Of a DNA stretch of 64,000 bases, positions 19,294 through 31,025 are shown piece after piece. The notes under the pieces were generated by a model. It was given only the letters and a program-made list of their open reading frames with translations, made no database searches and was not told where the DNA came from. The stretch comes from Hyphomicrobiales bacterium. GTDB taxonomy: Bacteria; Pseudomonadota; Alphaproteobacteria; Rhizobiales; Aestuariivirgaceae. Numbering within the stretch: the stretch's first letter is position 1; the number at the start of each line of letters is the position of its first letter. The position numbers and the translations under genes are program-made. Location of the stretch: the NCBI GenBank assembly GCA_025359265.1, contig JANYHB010000001.1, positions 25,606-89,605 on the forward strand. Reading direction: 5' to 3'.

Positions 19294-19616
19294 TAGCGGC
19301 CGGCTTTAAGCTGGTCGCGTGCTTCCTGCATTTTCTCGGCCATCATCCGTTCAATCGTGGCGGTTGCAACCTCAACACCTTTTGCGGCAAAGTCTTTTTT
19401 TAATTTATCAATCACATCGCTGTCGCCGTGTTTTTCCAAATCGGTGCTGACCAAGCTTTTGGCATAGGCTTTCGCATCTTCGGCGTTCAAGCCCAGTAGC
19501 CCTGCTGCCCAATGGCCGATAAATCTGTCTCGCCGAGCCCGCGCCCCAAATTCAGCAGATTCTTGTGCGACAAAGCCCGCCTCGGCAGCTTTTTCGCGGT
19601 TGTCGAAAGTTGTCAT
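19293..19616 (-). CDS. DUF1476 protein (alphaproteobacterial F1 ATPase zeta inhibitor-like)
   Basis: MTTFDNREKAAEAGFVAQESAEFGARARRDRFIGHWAAGLLGL is characteristic of the family. Confidence 0.88.
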   Translation of the reverse strand: MTTFDNREKAAEAGFVAQESAEFGARARRDRFIGHWAAGLLGLNAEDAKAYAKSLVSTDLEKHGDSDVIDKLKKDFAAKGVEVATATIERMMAEKMQEARDQLKAGR

Positions 19617-19816
19617 GATTCAGTCTCCTTGGATTTAGCTTTATCACGTAACGCGAAAGGCGCGCAAATCAAGGTGAAAATACGCATTGTGCAGCGCAGC
19701 AATGCGGCCTAGAAGACGCGCTTTCCACAGGGGACAGATATATGCATTGGAATCGCACCCAAACAGTCCCCATATGTTAGTATCATCTCCACGGAGCTAG
19801 TTTGAGGATTCTCTCG

Positions 19817-20596
19817 ATGAATGGTAAGCGCACGCGCATCTATGAAGGCAAGGCCAAAATCCTTTACGAGGGGCCTGAGCCTGGCACAGTGATCGTGCAT
19901 TTCAAAGATGACGCCACCGCTTTCGACGGCACCAAGAAAGATGTGATTGATGGCAAGGGTGTGCTCAATCAGCGCATCTCAGACTATATGTTCCAACGCT
20001 TGAATGAGATGGGCATGCCCACGCATTACATCCGCTCGCTGAATATGCGCGAGCAATTGGTGCGCAGCGTGGAAATCATACCGCTGGAAATAGTGGTTCG
20101 CAATGTGGCGGCTGGCTCTCTCGCAAAACGTTTGGGCTTGGAAGAGGGTTCAGCCCTGCCCCGGTCTATTATCGAGTGCTACTATAAAAACGACAAACTG
20201 CATGACCCGATGGTCAATGAGGAACACATCACCGCCTTCGGCTGGGCCACACCCATGGAGATGGACGACATCATGCACATGTCAATCCGCATCAATGATT
20301 TTCTGTCTGGGCTGTTCCTCGGCATCGGCATCAGATTGGTGGATTTCAAATTGGAGTTCGGCCGCTTTGTTGAAAATGACATGATGCGCGTGGTTTTGGC
20401 AGACGAAATCTCCCCCGATAATTGCCGGCTCTGGGACATGCGCAACAACAACGCCAAGTTGGATAAAGACGTCTTCCGCCGTGATTTAGGCAGCTTGGTG
20501 GACGCTTATCACGAGGTGGCCCGGCGTTTGGGCATTATCCAAGAGGGTGAAACGCCAGTGCGCTCACGGCCAAAACTGGTGAAGAGCGATACCTGA
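19817..20596 (+). CDS. purC: SAICAR synthetase
   Basis: [61 protein letters not shown]. Confidence 0.97.
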   Translation: MNGKRTRIYEGKAKILYEGPEPGTVIVHFKDDATAFDGTKKDVIDGKGVLNQRISDYMFQRLNEMGMPTHYIRSLNMREQLVRSVEIIPLEIVVRNVAAGSLAKRLGLEEGSALPRSIIECYYKNDKLHDPMVNEEHITAFGWATPMEMDDIMHMSIRINDFLSGLFLGIGIRLVDFKLEFGRFVENDMMRVVLADEISPDNCRLWDMRNNNAKLDKDVFRRDLGSLVDAYHEVARRLGIIQEGETPVRSRPKLVKSDT

Positions 20597-20597
20597 C

Positions 20598-20837
20598 ATG
20601 AAAGCCAAAGTGAAAGTGACGTTGAAAAACGGTGTTCTTGATCCGCAAGGCAAGGCCATCGAAGGCGCATTGGGTTCACTTGGATTTTCCGGCGTGAACA
20701 GCGTGCGCCAAGGCAAATTTTTCGAGGTCGATCTGGATGAAACTGACAAGGCCAAGGCGCAATCCATATTGAAACAAATGTGCGAAAAGCTGATCGCCAA
20801 TACGGTGATTGAGAATTACGAGATCGAGCTGGCTTAG
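20598..20837 (+). CDS. purS: Phosphoribosylformylglycinamidine synthase subunit PurS
   Basis: MKAKVKVTLKNGVLDPQGKAIEGALGSLGF; position between purC and purQ. Confidence 0.96.
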   Translation: MKAKVKVTLKNGVLDPQGKAIEGALGSLGFSGVNSVRQGKFFEVDLDETDKAKAQSILKQMCEKLIANTVIENYEIELA

Positions 20838-20840
20838 ACT

Positions 20841-21503
20841 ATGAAATCCGCCGTGCTCCTTTTCCCAGGAATCAATCGCGACTCTGACATGCTTATGGCG
20901 CTGGAAAAAACCACGGGCAAAAAGCCTCAAGTGGTTTGGCATACGAACACCACCTTGCCTGATGTGGATCTGGTCGTTGTTCCAGGCGGTTTTTCTTATG
21001 GCGATTATCTGCGCTGTGGTGCCATTGCCGCGCGCTCACCTATTATGGCAGATGTGATGGCTAAGGCTTTGAAGGGGCTCAAAGTTCTTGCCATTTGCAA
21101 TGGCTTTCAGATTGTCACCGAAGCCGGGCTTCTGCCGGGTGCGCTGGTGCGCAATGCGCAAATGAAATTTGTCTGCCGTGAAGTTCGCCTGCGGGTGGAA
21201 AACAATCAGACCTTTTTCACCAATAAAATGGCCCAGGGCTCCGTCGTGTCTTGCCCGGTAGCGCACGGCGAAGGCAATTACATCGCTGATAATGAAACGC
21301 TGAAGCGCCTTGAGGGTGAAGGTCGTGTGGTGTTCCGCTATGTCGAAGGCACCAACCCCAATGGCGCGATGAATGACATTGCCGGCATTTGCAATGAAGC
21401 ACGCAACGTGATTGGCATGATGCCCCACCCCGAAAATATGGTTGAAGCACTGCACGGCAAGCAAGATTGCTTGCCTTTGTTTGAAAGTTTGCTGGCAGCG
21501 TGA
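20841..21503 (+). CDS. purQ: Phosphoribosylformylglycinamidine synthase subunit PurQ
   Basis: [40 protein letters not shown]. Confidence 0.97.
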   Translation: MKSAVLLFPGINRDSDMLMALEKTTGKKPQVVWHTNTTLPDVDLVVVPGGFSYGDYLRCGAIAARSPIMADVMAKALKGLKVLAICNGFQIVTEAGLLPGALVRNAQMKFVCREVRLRVENNQTFFTNKMAQGSVVSCPVAHGEGNYIADNETLKRLEGEGRVVFRYVEGTNPNGAMNDIAGICNEARNVIGMMPHPENMVEALHGKQDCLPLFESLLAA

Positions 21504-21565
21504 ATAACGCCTGCATAAATGAAGAATGAGTTGTGAATCTCAAGGCTGACAATTAAACGGCGGGC

Positions 21566-23761
21566 ATGAGTACGCTGTCTGAACCTGCCATCACCTCTGA
21601 CATTGTCGCCGCGCATGGCCTTAAGCCTGATGAATTTCAGCGGTTTTTGAACCTTCTGGGTCGCACTCCCACGATGACAGAGCTGGGCATTTGCTCAGCC
21701 ATGTGGAACGAGCATTGTTCTTATAAATCATCGAAAAAATGGCTAAAGACTTTGCCAACTACGGGGTCGCGCGTGATCTGCGGTCCCGGCGAAAATGCTG
21801 GTGTTGTTGATATTGATGATGGCCAGGCCATCGTGTTTAAAATGGAAAGCCACAACCACCCCAGTTTCATCGAACCGTATCAAGGCTCAGCCACCGGCGT
21901 TGGAGGAATTTTGCGTGACGTGTTTACGATGGGGGCTAGGCCCATTGCAGCCCTCAATGCCCTGCGCTTCGGGGAACCATCGCATCCCAAAACACGCCAT
22001 CTTGTTTCAGGCGTGGTAGCAGGCGTTGGCGGTTACGGAAATTCTTTCGGCGTGCCAACGCTGGGCGGCGAAGTAAATTTCCACAAACGCTATAACGGCA
22101 ATATCCTGGTTAATGCCATGGCCGTGGGTCTGGCTGATGCCGACAAGATTTTTTATTCCAAGGCCAAAGGTGTTGGCCTGCCCGTGGTTTATCTCGGCGC
22201 GAAAACCGGGCGTGACGGGATTCATGGCGCCACAATGGCGTCTGCTGCGTTTGAGGCCGACGCTGATGAAAAACGGCCAACCGTGCAAGTGGGTGATCCC
22301 TTCACCGAAAAATGCCTGCTGGAAGCCTGCATGGAATTGATGGCATCTGGCGCCGTGATTGCCATTCAGGATATGGGCGCCGCGGGCCTCACGTCTTCCG
22401 CGGTCGAAATGGGCGCCAAGGGAAATCTCGGCATTGAACTTGATCTCGATAACGTGCCATGCCGCGAAGAAGGCATGAGCGCTTACGAAATGATGCTGTC
22501 CGAATCGCAAGAGCGCATGTTGATGGTGTTGCGACCTGAGAAAGAAAAACAGGCCGAAGCCATTTTTCTGAAATGGGGTCTGGATTTCGCCATCATTGGC
22601 AAAACCACCAACACGCTGCGCTTTGTGATCAAACACCAAGGCCAGGTGAAAGCTGATTTGCCCATCAAAGAAATGGGTGACAATGCGCCGGAATATGACC
22701 GGCCATGGACAGGGCCAAAACAACTGCCGCGATTGGAGCCGGAAGATGTGGCAGCGCCAGTTGATTTGCAATTGGCCTTGCTGCAAATTCTTGGCTCGCC
22801 AGATATGTGTTCGAGGCGTTGGGTGTGGCAGCAATATGATACTCTGGTGCAATCCAACTCCGCGCAAATCCCCGGCGGGGATGCAGGCGTAGTGCGCATT
22901 ACCGACAAAAAGGCCATCGCCGTCACATCAGATGTTACCCCGCGCTATGTTGAGGCTGATCCATTTGAGGGCGGCAAGCAAGCGGTGGCAGAAAGCTGGC
23001 GGAACCTCACATGCGTGGGGGCCACGCCTATTGCTTTCACCGATAATTTGAATTTCGGCAACCCAGAGCGCCCCGAAATTATGGGCCAATTGGTTTGCGC
23101 CATCAAAGGCATTGGTAAGGCTGCCCGCGCACTGGATTATCCGGTCGTATCAGGTAACGTGTCACTCTATAATGAAACCATGGGCCAAGGCATCCTGCCC
23201 ACGCCCACCATCGGCGGTGTTGGGTTGTTGGCTGATCTCACCAAAATGATGACCAGCCGTTTTAAGCAAGCCGGCGACTTGATCATCCTCATCGGGGGCC
23301 ACGGCAGAGAAATGGGTCAATCAATCTATCTGCGCGAAGTGCTGGGCCGCGAAGAAGGTGCGCCGCCGCCCGTTGATTTGGCCACCGAACGCAAAAATGG
23401 CGATTTCGTCCGTGCACTGATCAATGAGCGCGCTGTGACAGCCGTGCATGACATTTCAGATGGCGGCCTGGCCATTGCCGTCATCGAGATGGCGCTGCCC
23501 ACCAGCTTCGGCGCAAAGTTGGAAGCGTTAAACCATATTGCTTTATTTGCCGAAGACCAGGCCCGCTATGTGCTCACAGCATCTCCAGCCTGCGCTATGG
23601 CCCTTCTGGCAGCAGCGCATAAGCAGGGTGTTGAGGCTTCCGTCATTGGAGAAGTGACTGCCGATCCGCGTTTGAATTTGGGTGTGAATGGGCATATCGA
23701 CATGGCAAAATTGCGCAGTGCTCACGAAGATTGGTTTCCTGATTTTATGAAGGGTGCCTGA
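21566..23761 (+). CDS. purL: Phosphoribosylformylglycinamidine synthase subunit PurL
   Basis: [56 protein letters not shown]. Confidence 0.97.
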   Translation: MSTLSEPAITSDIVAAHGLKPDEFQRFLNLLGRTPTMTELGICSAMWNEHCSYKSSKKWLKTLPTTGSRVICGPGENAGVVDIDDGQAIVFKMESHNHPSFIEPYQGSATGVGGILRDVFTMGARPIAALNALRFGEPSHPKTRHLVSGVVAGVGGYGNSFGVPTLGGEVNFHKRYNGNILVNAMAVGLADADKIFYSKAKGVGLPVVYLGAKTGRDGIHGATMASAAFEADADEKRPTVQVGDPFTEKCLLEACMELMASGAVIAIQDMGAAGLTSSAVEMGAKGNLGIELDLDNVPCREEGMSAYEMMLSESQERMLMVLRPEKEKQAEAIFLKWGLDFAIIGKTTNTLRFVIKHQGQVKADLPIKEMGDNAPEYDRPWTGPKQLPRLEPEDVAAPVDLQLALLQILGSPDMCSRRWVWQQYDTLVQSNSAQIPGGDAGVVRITDKKAIAVTSDVTPRYVEADPFEGGKQAVAESWRNLTCVGATPIAFTDNLNFGNPERPEIMGQLVCAIKGIGKAARALDYPVVSGNVSLYNETMGQGILPTPTIGGVGLLADLTKMMTSRFKQAGDLIILIGGHGREMGQSIYLREVLGREEGAPPPVDLATERKNGDFVRALINERAVTAVHDISDGGLAIAVIEMALPTSFGAKLEALNHIALFAEDQARYVLTASPACAMALLAAAHKQGVEASVIGEVTADPRLNLGVNGHIDMAKLRSAHEDWFPDFMKGA

Positions 23762-23826
23762 TATGAGGAACCAATTGCCCACAAAGACGTTGAACAGGGT
23801 GCATCAATAAATTCAGGATTACCGCG

Positions 23827-24309
23827 ATGAACCGCAAGACCTCCTACGCAATTGTTTTGGCGCTCGCGGGCGTGCTTTCTTCCGCTCTAGTTTCTTCCAC
23901 TCAGGCAGCAACCACCGGCATTAAAGCGGGTGTTTTGCAGTGCGTGGTTGCGCCCGGCGTCGGCTTCGTCATCGGCTCATCCAAAGACGTTCGTTGCACG
24001 TTTAGAGGCCAAGGCCGGGTTGAACGTTATCGCGGCTCCACAGGAAAATTGGGCCTCGATATCGGCGTGACCAATAAATCCTATCTCAGCTGGCTTGTAT
24101 TTGCGCCAGGTAAAGTCGGTCGCGGTGCCCTGGCTGGCACTTATGTGGGCGCTTCGGCGCAAGCCACGGTGATAGCAGGCTTAGGAGCGAACGTGTTGGT
24201 GGGCGGTTCTAGCCAAAGCATCAACCTGCAACCCCTTTCAACTCAGGGCCAAACTGGCTTGAACATCGCCGCTGGTTTTGCGAGCCTTGATCTAACCGCC
24301 GTTCGCTAA
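23827..24309 (+). CDS. DUF992-like secreted protein
   Basis: Signal peptide; AGVLQCVVAPGVGFVIGSSKDVRCTF and GALAGTYVGASAQATVIAGLGANVLVGGS pattern. Confidence 0.8.
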   Translation: MNRKTSYAIVLALAGVLSSALVSSTQAATTGIKAGVLQCVVAPGVGFVIGSSKDVRCTFRGQGRVERYRGSTGKLGLDIGVTNKSYLSWLVFAPGKVGRGALAGTYVGASAQATVIAGLGANVLVGGSSQSINLQPLSTQGQTGLNIAAGFASLDLTAVR

Positions 24310-24442
24310 CCCATTTCCAACTCATATCATCAACCGTTCTGCGAAGTCAGGGCGGGTTTTTCTTTGTGTGTTCCGCATTGAAGATCAAACAATGTCCAGC
24401 TATATTGAACTTCAAGATCGAACCCCATGAAAGCATAGCCCC

Positions 24443-24679
24443 ATGGCCATGACTGCCCCAGAGATTGAACGCTTCATCAAAGAAGCTTTACCTGATGCTA
24501 CGATCACCATCAGTGACTTGGCGGGTGATGGCAACCACTATTCCGCCAATGTGATCTCCTCTGCCTTCGCCGGCAAAAATCGTGTGCAACAGCACCAAAT
24601 GGTTTATGCCGCATTGAAAGGCCGCATGGGCGGCGAACTCCATGCCCTAGCTCTGCAAACTTCACCCCCACAGGATTGA
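24443..24679 (+). CDS. BolA family protein
   Basis: [66 protein letters not shown]. Confidence 0.94.
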   Translation: MAMTAPEIERFIKEALPDATITISDLAGDGNHYSANVISSAFAGKNRVQQHQMVYAALKGRMGGELHALALQTSPPQD

Positions 24680-24684
24680 ACCCG

Positions 24685-25002
24685 ATGACCATTCACGAAC
24701 AAATCGACAAAGACGTAAAATCCAATGATATCGTACTGTATATGAAGGGCACAGCCGATATGCCGCAATGTGGCTTTTCCGGACGCTCGGTGCAAATTCT
24801 GCAGCACCTTGGCGTGCCATTTAAAGATGTCAATGTTCTGGCCAGTGACGAGCTGCGTCAAGGCATTAAGGATTACACCAACTGGCCCACCGTGCCGCAG
24901 CTTTATGTGAAGGGCGAATTTGTGGGTGGCGCCGATATTCTGATGGAAATGTATCAGTCGGGAGAGTTGAAGCAACTGCTGGCTGATAAGGGCGTGGCCT
25001 AG
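24685..25002 (+). CDS. grxD: Monothiol glutaredoxin Grx4 family
   Basis: [54 protein letters not shown]. Confidence 0.96.
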   Translation: MTIHEQIDKDVKSNDIVLYMKGTADMPQCGFSGRSVQILQHLGVPFKDVNVLASDELRQGIKDYTNWPTVPQLYVKGEFVGGADILMEMYQSGELKQLLADKGVA

Positions 25003-25007
25003 CCACC

Positions 25008-25625
25008 ATGCTGACGCTGTACTCAGGGGCCAAAACGTGTTCGCTCGCCTGCGCCATCGCTTTGGAAGAAGTGGGAGCGGATTATAATGTGGTGAAAATG
25101 GATTTGCCCGGCGGCGAGTTGCGCAGTGCCGCCTATCTGGCCAAGAACCCCAAAGGCCGCGTGCCGGCATTGGCAACGGACAAAGGCATCATCACCGAAG
25201 TTTTGGCGATCATGGCTTATGTCGCCCAGACCCATCCCAAGGTGCAGCTGGCACCAACTGATCCTTTTGATTTTGCCCGGATGCAGAGCTTTAACTCTTA
25301 TCTTTCATCAACCGTCCATGTGAACCACGCGCATAATCGCCGCGGTGCACGGTGGAGCGACGATCCCGCCGTGGTCGAAGCGATGAAAATCAAAGTGCCC
25401 CAGAATATGTCAGATTGTTATGCGCTGATCGAGAATGGCATGTTGCAAGCCCCGTGGGTGTTGGGCCAAAACTATAGTTTGGCCGACGGTTATCTCTTCA
25501 CCATTTCTGGCTGGCTTGCCGGTGATCACGTAGACATTGCCAAGTTCCCACGCGTGCATGATCATTTCAAGCGCGTCGGCGAACGCCCCGCCGTGAAGAG
25601 TGCCGTTGAAAAACATGGCGGCTAA
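25008..25625 (+). CDS. Glutathione S-transferase family protein
   Basis: LTLYSGAKTCSLACAIALEEVGADY, KNPKGRVPALATDKGIITE. Confidence 0.92.
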   Translation: MLTLYSGAKTCSLACAIALEEVGADYNVVKMDLPGGELRSAAYLAKNPKGRVPALATDKGIITEVLAIMAYVAQTHPKVQLAPTDPFDFARMQSFNSYLSSTVHVNHAHNRRGARWSDDPAVVEAMKIKVPQNMSDCYALIENGMLQAPWVLGQNYSLADGYLFTISGWLAGDHVDIAKFPRVHDHFKRVGERPAVKSAVEKHGG

Positions 25626-26721
25626 AGCGGCAAGGCCGGGCTTTTTGGCACTCGCCTGCGCGCTCGTCACCGCTCCCGCTTTTGCCGATGTTGTGGTCGG
25701 CGTGGCAGCCCCGCTTTCCGGACAATACCAGCCTTTCGGCCAGCAGATGTTGACGGGTGTTCGCGCCGCCATCGACAGCCAAAATGCCAAAGGCGGATTG
25801 GGCGGCGAGCAAATTACTCTCGTTTCAGCCGATGATGCCTGTGACAACATGAAGGCCGAAGAAGCAGCACAAAAATTGATTGCAGCGCATGTGGATGTGG
25901 TGATCGGGCACTTCTGCTCCAACCCATCTTTGGTTGGCGCAAAACTTTATGAAAAAGCTGGCATCACTATCATTGCTCCCACGGCCGTATTGCCAGCCTT
26001 CACCGAAAGTGCTCTCGCAAACGTGGTGCGAATATCCACCCGCTATGATGCGCAAGGCAGATTTGCCGCTGCCCGTATTTTGGCCAAACGCCCAAACGCC
26101 AAACTGGCTTTGGTGGATGATGGCACGGCACAAATGAAAGAAATCACCGCCAGTTTCGTCACAACCTATGCCAAAGCGTTTGCGATTTCCGCCAGTATTA
26201 CGCCAGACCAGAAGGACTTCGCAGATCTGGTTGCCAAGATGAAGGCGGCAAATATCGATACGCTTTACATCGCCGCCGCCGCAACAGATGCAGGGTGCCT
26301 GACGGCCCAAGCCCAAGCCGCAGCTTTGCCACTCAAACGCTATGGCCCTGATACGCTGCTGGCCGATCAATTCTGGGAAGCTTCTGGTCCCGCCGGTGAA
26401 GGCACTTTGGTCAGCTTCCCGAGTGATCCCACTTTATCAAGGCCTGCCAAAGCGTTGGCTGCTGATATGAAGCTTTTAGGAGAGGCACCCGACGGCCCGG
26501 CACTAGCGTCCTACGCCGCGTCCCAGCTGTATTTTTCTGCCGCTGGTGGCAGGTCACATAGTGGCCTGGGGATTGCTGCTGCTTTAAAATCCGGCGATTC
26601 TTTTGAAACGATCCTCGGCCCAATGTCTTTCGACGCCAAGGGCGATGCGCAAGCCTTGCGCTTCTCATGGTTTTCGTGGAACAACGGGGTTTATCAAACC
26701 ATCGCAGCAGAAAGCCCCTAA
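25615..26721 (+). CDS. Branched-chain amino acid-type ABC transporter substrate-binding protein
   Basis: Signal peptide; VVVGVAAPLSGQYQPFGQQMLTGVRAAIDSQNAKGGLGGEQITLVSADDACD; VIGHFCSNPS. Confidence 0.92.
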   Translation: MAAKAARPGFLALACALVTAPAFADVVVGVAAPLSGQYQPFGQQMLTGVRAAIDSQNAKGGLGGEQITLVSADDACDNMKAEEAAQKLIAAHVDVVIGHFCSNPSLVGAKLYEKAGITIIAPTAVLPAFTESALANVVRISTRYDAQGRFAAARILAKRPNAKLALVDDGTAQMKEITASFVTTYAKAFAISASITPDQKDFADLVAKMKAANIDTLYIAAAATDAGCLTAQAQAAALPLKRYGPDTLLADQFWEASGPAGEGTLVSFPSDPTLSRPAKALAADMKLLGEAPDGPALASYAASQLYFSAAGGRSHSGLGIAAALKSGDSFETILGPMSFDAKGDAQALRFSWFSWNNGVYQTIAAESP

Positions 26722-26957
26722 TGCGTGCCTTTTTCGTTCAAATCAATTGTGAGCTGGGCAAATCCTACGGCGTGGCCAGCGCCATTGCCGATGCCGAAAT
26801 CGCATCAGAAATTTTCTCAACCGCCGGTGAGTTTGACCTCTTGGTTAAATTCTACCTGAAAGATGGCGAAGATATCGGCCATTTCATTGCCCAAAAAGTG
26901 CAAACTATCCCGGGTATCCGAGACACCTTTACCATCGTAACCTTCAAGGCGTTTTAG
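26721..26957 (+). CDS. Stand-alone Lrp/AsnC ligand-binding (RAM) domain protein
   Basis: MRAFFVQINCELGKSYGVASAIADAEIASEIFSTAGEFDLLVKFYL; no HTH; start overlaps upstream stop (TAATG). Confidence 0.87.
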   Translation: MRAFFVQINCELGKSYGVASAIADAEIASEIFSTAGEFDLLVKFYLKDGEDIGHFIAQKVQTIPGIRDTFTIVTFKAF

Positions 26958-27025
26958 AATCAAGACTCGCCCCTGCCCGCCTGATTTGTTAGAGGAGGCT
27001 GAACTCCGTTTTCCCAAGGCATTTG

Positions 27026-28333
27026 ATGATTCCGCGTTATTCCCGCCAAGACATGGCCCAAATCTGGGCGCCTGAAACCCGTTTCAAGATTTGGTTTGAA
27101 ATTGAGGCCCATGCCGCTGACCGCATGGCCGCCCTCGGAATCGTTCCAAAAGCTGCCGCCAGGAAAATTTGGGCTAAAGGCAAAAATGCGAAATTTGACG
27201 TGGCCCGCATTGATGAGATTGAATCCGTCACCAAACACGACGTGATCGCATTCCTCACGCACCTTTCAGAGATTGTCGGGCCGGAAGCACGCTTCGTACA
27301 TCAGGGCATGACAAGTTCAGATGTATTAGACACCTGCTTCAACATCCAACTCACCCGTGCCGCTGATGTGCTGATCGCCGATACCGATGAACTTCTGGCG
27401 GCCCTGAAGAAACGTGCCTTTGAATATAAAATGACGCCCTGCATCGGCCGCAGCCATGGCATTCATGCTGAGCCGGTGACCTTCGGCTTAAAGCTCGCTT
27501 ATGCTTATGCCGAATTCAGTCGCGCCAAAGCCAGATTGAAAACCGCTCGCGAAGAAATTGCCACCTGTGCCATTTCAGGTGCAGTCGGAACTTTCGCAAA
27601 CATTGATCCATCCGTTGAAATTTATGTCGCCAAGCAGCTGGGCCTGAAGCCAGAACCGATTTCAACCCAAGTGATCCCACGTGATCGGCACGCCATGTTC
27701 TTTGCTACACTGGGCGTTATCGCATCCTCAGTAGAGCGCCTGGCCACAGAAATTCGCCACTTGCAACGCACGGAAGTTTTAGAGGTCGAAGAGTTTTTCG
27801 CCGAAGGCCAAAAAGGTTCTTCGGCTATGCCACATAAGCGCAACCCGGTGCTGACTGAAAATCTCACCGGCCTCGCGCGGCTTGTACGCTCTGCCGTTTA
27901 TCCCGCGATGGAAAATGTTTCTCTGTGGCATGAGCGTGATATTTCGCATTCCAGCGTCGAACGCGGCATTGGCCCAGATGCTACAGTCCATTTGGATTTC
28001 GCCTTGAAACGCATGGCAGGGGTCATCGCCAAGCTGTTGGTCTATCCTGAAAACATGAAGCGCAATCTTGACAAGTTGGGGGGCCTTATCCATTCCCAGC
28101 GCATTCTGCTGGCCCTCACCCAAAAGGGTATGAGCCGAGAAGCCTCTTATGCCGCCGTGCAACGTTGCGCCATGCCAGTGTGGCGCGGCGAAGGCAAATT
28201 TCTCGACCTGCTCAAAGCCGACAATGAGGTGGCAACCCACCTCTCAGCCAAGGAGCTCAAAAAGCTGTTTGATCTTGGCTATCACACCAAACACGTGAAC
28301 ACGATTTTCAAGCGCGTGTTTGGAAAATCATAG
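27026..28333 (+). CDS. purB: Adenylosuccinate lyase
   Basis: MIPRYSRQDMAQIWAPETRFKIWFEIE, GMTSSDVLDTC, QKGSSAMPHKRNPVLTENLTGLAR. Confidence 0.97.
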   Translation: MIPRYSRQDMAQIWAPETRFKIWFEIEAHAADRMAALGIVPKAAARKIWAKGKNAKFDVARIDEIESVTKHDVIAFLTHLSEIVGPEARFVHQGMTSSDVLDTCFNIQLTRAADVLIADTDELLAALKKRAFEYKMTPCIGRSHGIHAEPVTFGLKLAYAYAEFSRAKARLKTAREEIATCAISGAVGTFANIDPSVEIYVAKQLGLKPEPISTQVIPRDRHAMFFATLGVIASSVERLATEIRHLQRTEVLEVEEFFAEGQKGSSAMPHKRNPVLTENLTGLARLVRSAVYPAMENVSLWHERDISHSSVERGIGPDATVHLDFALKRMAGVIAKLLVYPENMKRNLDKLGGLIHSQRILLALTQKGMSREASYAAVQRCAMPVWRGEGKFLDLLKADNEVATHLSAKELKKLFDLGYHTKHVNTIFKRVFGKS

Positions 28334-28337
28334 TGCC

Positions 28338-29519
28338 ATGTTGAACAAACCCAGTCTCACTGAAAAGCCGATACACACGATCACCGCCACCCATGATCTA
28401 GCGGCATTTTGCGCACGCTGGGCCCAAGAGACATATATTACCGTTGATACGGAATTCCTCCGTGAAACAACTTACTACCCCAAACTCTGCCTTATCCAGG
28501 TGGCGGGAGCAGAAGAAGCCGCACTGATTGATCCTCTGGCTGATGGCCTCGATCTTGCACCGTTTTTTGCGTTGATGGCTGATACCAAGGTTTTAAAAGT
28601 CTTCCACGCTGCCAAGCAAGATTTTGAAATCCTCATGATGTTGGCTGAAGCCTTGCCCCAACCCATTGTTGATACACAAATCGCTGCCATGGTATGTGGC
28701 TTCGGCGATCAGGTCGGCTACGAAGCGATTGTCCGAAAGCTTGTCGGCGCCAGCATTGACAAATCTTCGCAATTTACAGATTGGTCAAGAAGGCCATTAA
28801 GCCACAAGCAACAGGTCTATGCCATTTCAGACGTCACCCACCTGCGCACTGTTTATGAAAAACTGTTGGAGCAACTGGCTCAAACCGGGCGGGGCGAATG
28901 GATGAAGTCGGAACTTGCAAACCTGACTGACCCCGCGACTTATAAAGTTGATCCGGAGCAGAGTTGGCGGCGCGTTAAGGCCCGCATTCAAAACAAAAAG
29001 CAGCAAGCGGTTTTGATGTCCGTCGCCGCTTGGCGTGAACGGGAAGCGCAGAACAAAAATGTGCCTCGTGGCCGTATCTTGAAGGATGAAGCCATTGCTG
29101 AAATCGCCATCCAGATGCCGCAAACGCCGCAAGACGTGAACGAGCTTCGCCTTGTCTCACGCGGTGTCGGCAATTCGGCTATGGGTGTGGCAATTCTGAA
29201 GGCCGTTCAAGAAGGCCTGGCCCGCGATCCGAAGACAATTCCCGACAAAACCAGGTTTGATGAAATGTCATCAGCCGCCTTGGCCGCCTCAGAAATTCTC
29301 AAACTCGCTTTGAAAATCGTGTGTGAAACGCATGGCCTTGCGCCAAAACTTATTGCTTCAAGCGCCGATATTGAAGCCTTGGCCGCGGATGATGAAGCTG
29401 ACATTGCAGCCTTGAAGGGCTGGCAATTTGAAGTCTTTGGCAAGGTGGCACTGGATCTCAAACATGGCAAAGCCTGCATCACAATGGAAAAGGGCAAGGC
29501 CATCATTTTGAACAGGTAG
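28338..29519 (+). CDS. rnd: Ribonuclease D
   Basis: ITVDTEFLRETTYYPKLCLIQVA, VFHAAKQDFEIL, SQFTDWSRRPLSHKQQVYAISDVTHL; HRDC-like C-terminus. Confidence 0.96.
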   Translation: MLNKPSLTEKPIHTITATHDLAAFCARWAQETYITVDTEFLRETTYYPKLCLIQVAGAEEAALIDPLADGLDLAPFFALMADTKVLKVFHAAKQDFEILMMLAEALPQPIVDTQIAAMVCGFGDQVGYEAIVRKLVGASIDKSSQFTDWSRRPLSHKQQVYAISDVTHLRTVYEKLLEQLAQTGRGEWMKSELANLTDPATYKVDPEQSWRRVKARIQNKKQQAVLMSVAAWREREAQNKNVPRGRILKDEAIAEIAIQMPQTPQDVNELRLVSRGVGNSAMGVAILKAVQEGLARDPKTIPDKTRFDEMSSAALAASEILKLALKIVCETHGLAPKLIASSADIEALAADDEADIAALKGWQFEVFGKVALDLKHGKACITMEKGKAIILNR

Positions 29520-31025
29520 CTATTTCACTTCCACTTTGGGCGTAAGTCCCATTTCAAAGGCCAATTCGCTGAGGCGCTTTTCGACGCGTTCGCCCATTAA
29601 GTCTTTTAACTTGTTCGGCAAAGTAAGCACCAGAGATTTGCCGGCAATCGCCAAACGGATTTTGGGCAGCAGCCCGGGCATGGCGGCAGAGATGATGTAC
29701 GCAAGGCGGAACAACGAACTGATCAAATGCGCGCGCTCCACATGTCTATCGTCCAATAGCCGCGTCATATCCTCGCGCATGGCTTCACCGTCATAACGAT
29801 AGAAAATGGTGAGCGCTAAAAAAATGCGCCCGGGATGGTCAATGCCTACAAAAGCCGCCTGCGAGATCATGCCCAATGAACGCTCGGCGCGGTAATCCGG
29901 ATGCGCACGCCAACCCGTATCAGCAAGCAAACATGCGGCGTGGCGCAAGCGCCTTTCTTCCTCACTCTCAGCCAAACCCGCCTTTCCAAAAATCTGGTCA
30001 GTCCAGTCACACAGTTCCAACTCATGCGCGGGTGAACGCGCATAGCGTCGCGCAAAATCCCAACACGATGAGAGCAAAACGTCATATTCCATTTTTTTGC
30101 GCGGCAGCTTAGAAAACAGCAAGCCTTCACGAACGCCAAAAACCGAAATCACCACATCCTTGGCTTTGCCCAAATGCATGATACGGTCCAAAATCATCGC
30201 ACCGTAAGGCAAGGTATCAATGCGCGCCTTGGACATGTCTTTGACATCTTTAAGGGAAGCCGCAGTGAGATGCGCCATTAGTTCTGATATGCCTTCAGCT
30301 TGCTTTCTGCTCATTTGATAATGATGCAAAACATGCAAAGGATAATCCGTTTGCGCCATATGAATGCGCGCTAGATTGCGCCAAGCGCCACCCACGGCAT
30401 AAAAAGTGCGTCCTTGTAATTTCTTGATAATATTTGTTTTGTGCAGATACTCATCAACCATCACTTGGGCGCGTGCCATCGAACCGCCAGATAAATCAAT
30501 CAATCGCAATGGCCCAATGGGTAAAGTTACACCGTCGTGCAGTTTACCATCTTTGATGTCAATCAACTCCAGCGATCCACCACCCAGATCACCGGCAATG
30601 CCATCCGCCTCCGGTATGCCTGACAGCACGCCCAGCGCGGCAAAGCGCGCTTCTTCCTTGCCGCTAAGCACGCGAATGCCAGCGCCCAAGGCTTTTTCGG
30701 CTTGGTCAATAAAAACTTCGCCGTTGTCAGCTTCGCGGGCAGCAGCCGTGGCCACGGCAAACACTTGCTTCACACCCATTTGTTTAACCAGGGCGCGAAA
30801 ACGTCGAAGCGCCGAAAGCGCTCTCGTTATCGCGGTTTCATTCAACCTGCTGGTTATGGCAACGCCTTTGCCAAGGCCACATAACACTTTCTCATTGAAA
30901 ATCGGCGTCGGCGATCGGCGAATACCGTCATAAACCACCAACCGCACCGAGTTGGAGCCAATATCAACCACCGCCACAGGGCGGTAGCGTGGAGGTTCAG
31001 TTCTAAATCCCGTATGCCAACTCAC
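29520..31025 (-). CDS. Ppx/GppA family phosphatase
   Basis: [33 protein letters not shown]. Confidence 0.94.
   Translation of the reverse strand: MSWHTGFRTEPPRYRPVAVVDIGSNSVRLVVYDGIRRSPTPIFNEKVLCGLGKGVAITSRLNETAITRALSALRRFRALVKQMGVKQVFAVATAAAREADNGEVFIDQAEKALGAGIRVLSGKEEARFAALGVLSGIPEADGIAGDLGGGSLELIDIKDGKLHDGVTLPIGPLRLIDLSGGSMARAQVMVDEYLHKTNIIKKLQGRTFYAVGGAWRNLARIHMAQTDYPLHVLHHYQMSRKQAEGISELMAHLTAASLKDVKDMSKARIDTLPYGAMILDRIMHLGKAKDVVISVFGVREGLLFSKLPRKKMEYDVLLSSCWDFARRYARSPAHELELCDWTDQIFGKAGLAESEEERRLRHAACLLADTGWRAHPDYRAERSLGMISQAAFVGIDHPGRIFLALTIFYRYDGEAMREDMTRLLDDRHVERAHLISSLFRLAYIISAAMPGLLPKIRLAIAGKSLVLTLPNKLKDLMGERVEKRLSELAFEMGLTPKVEVK

Noticed and set aside
22007-22867. 286-aa minus-strand ORF opposite purL
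   Set aside because: Antisense to strongly conserved purL; His/Gln-rich composition typical of a spurious frame.
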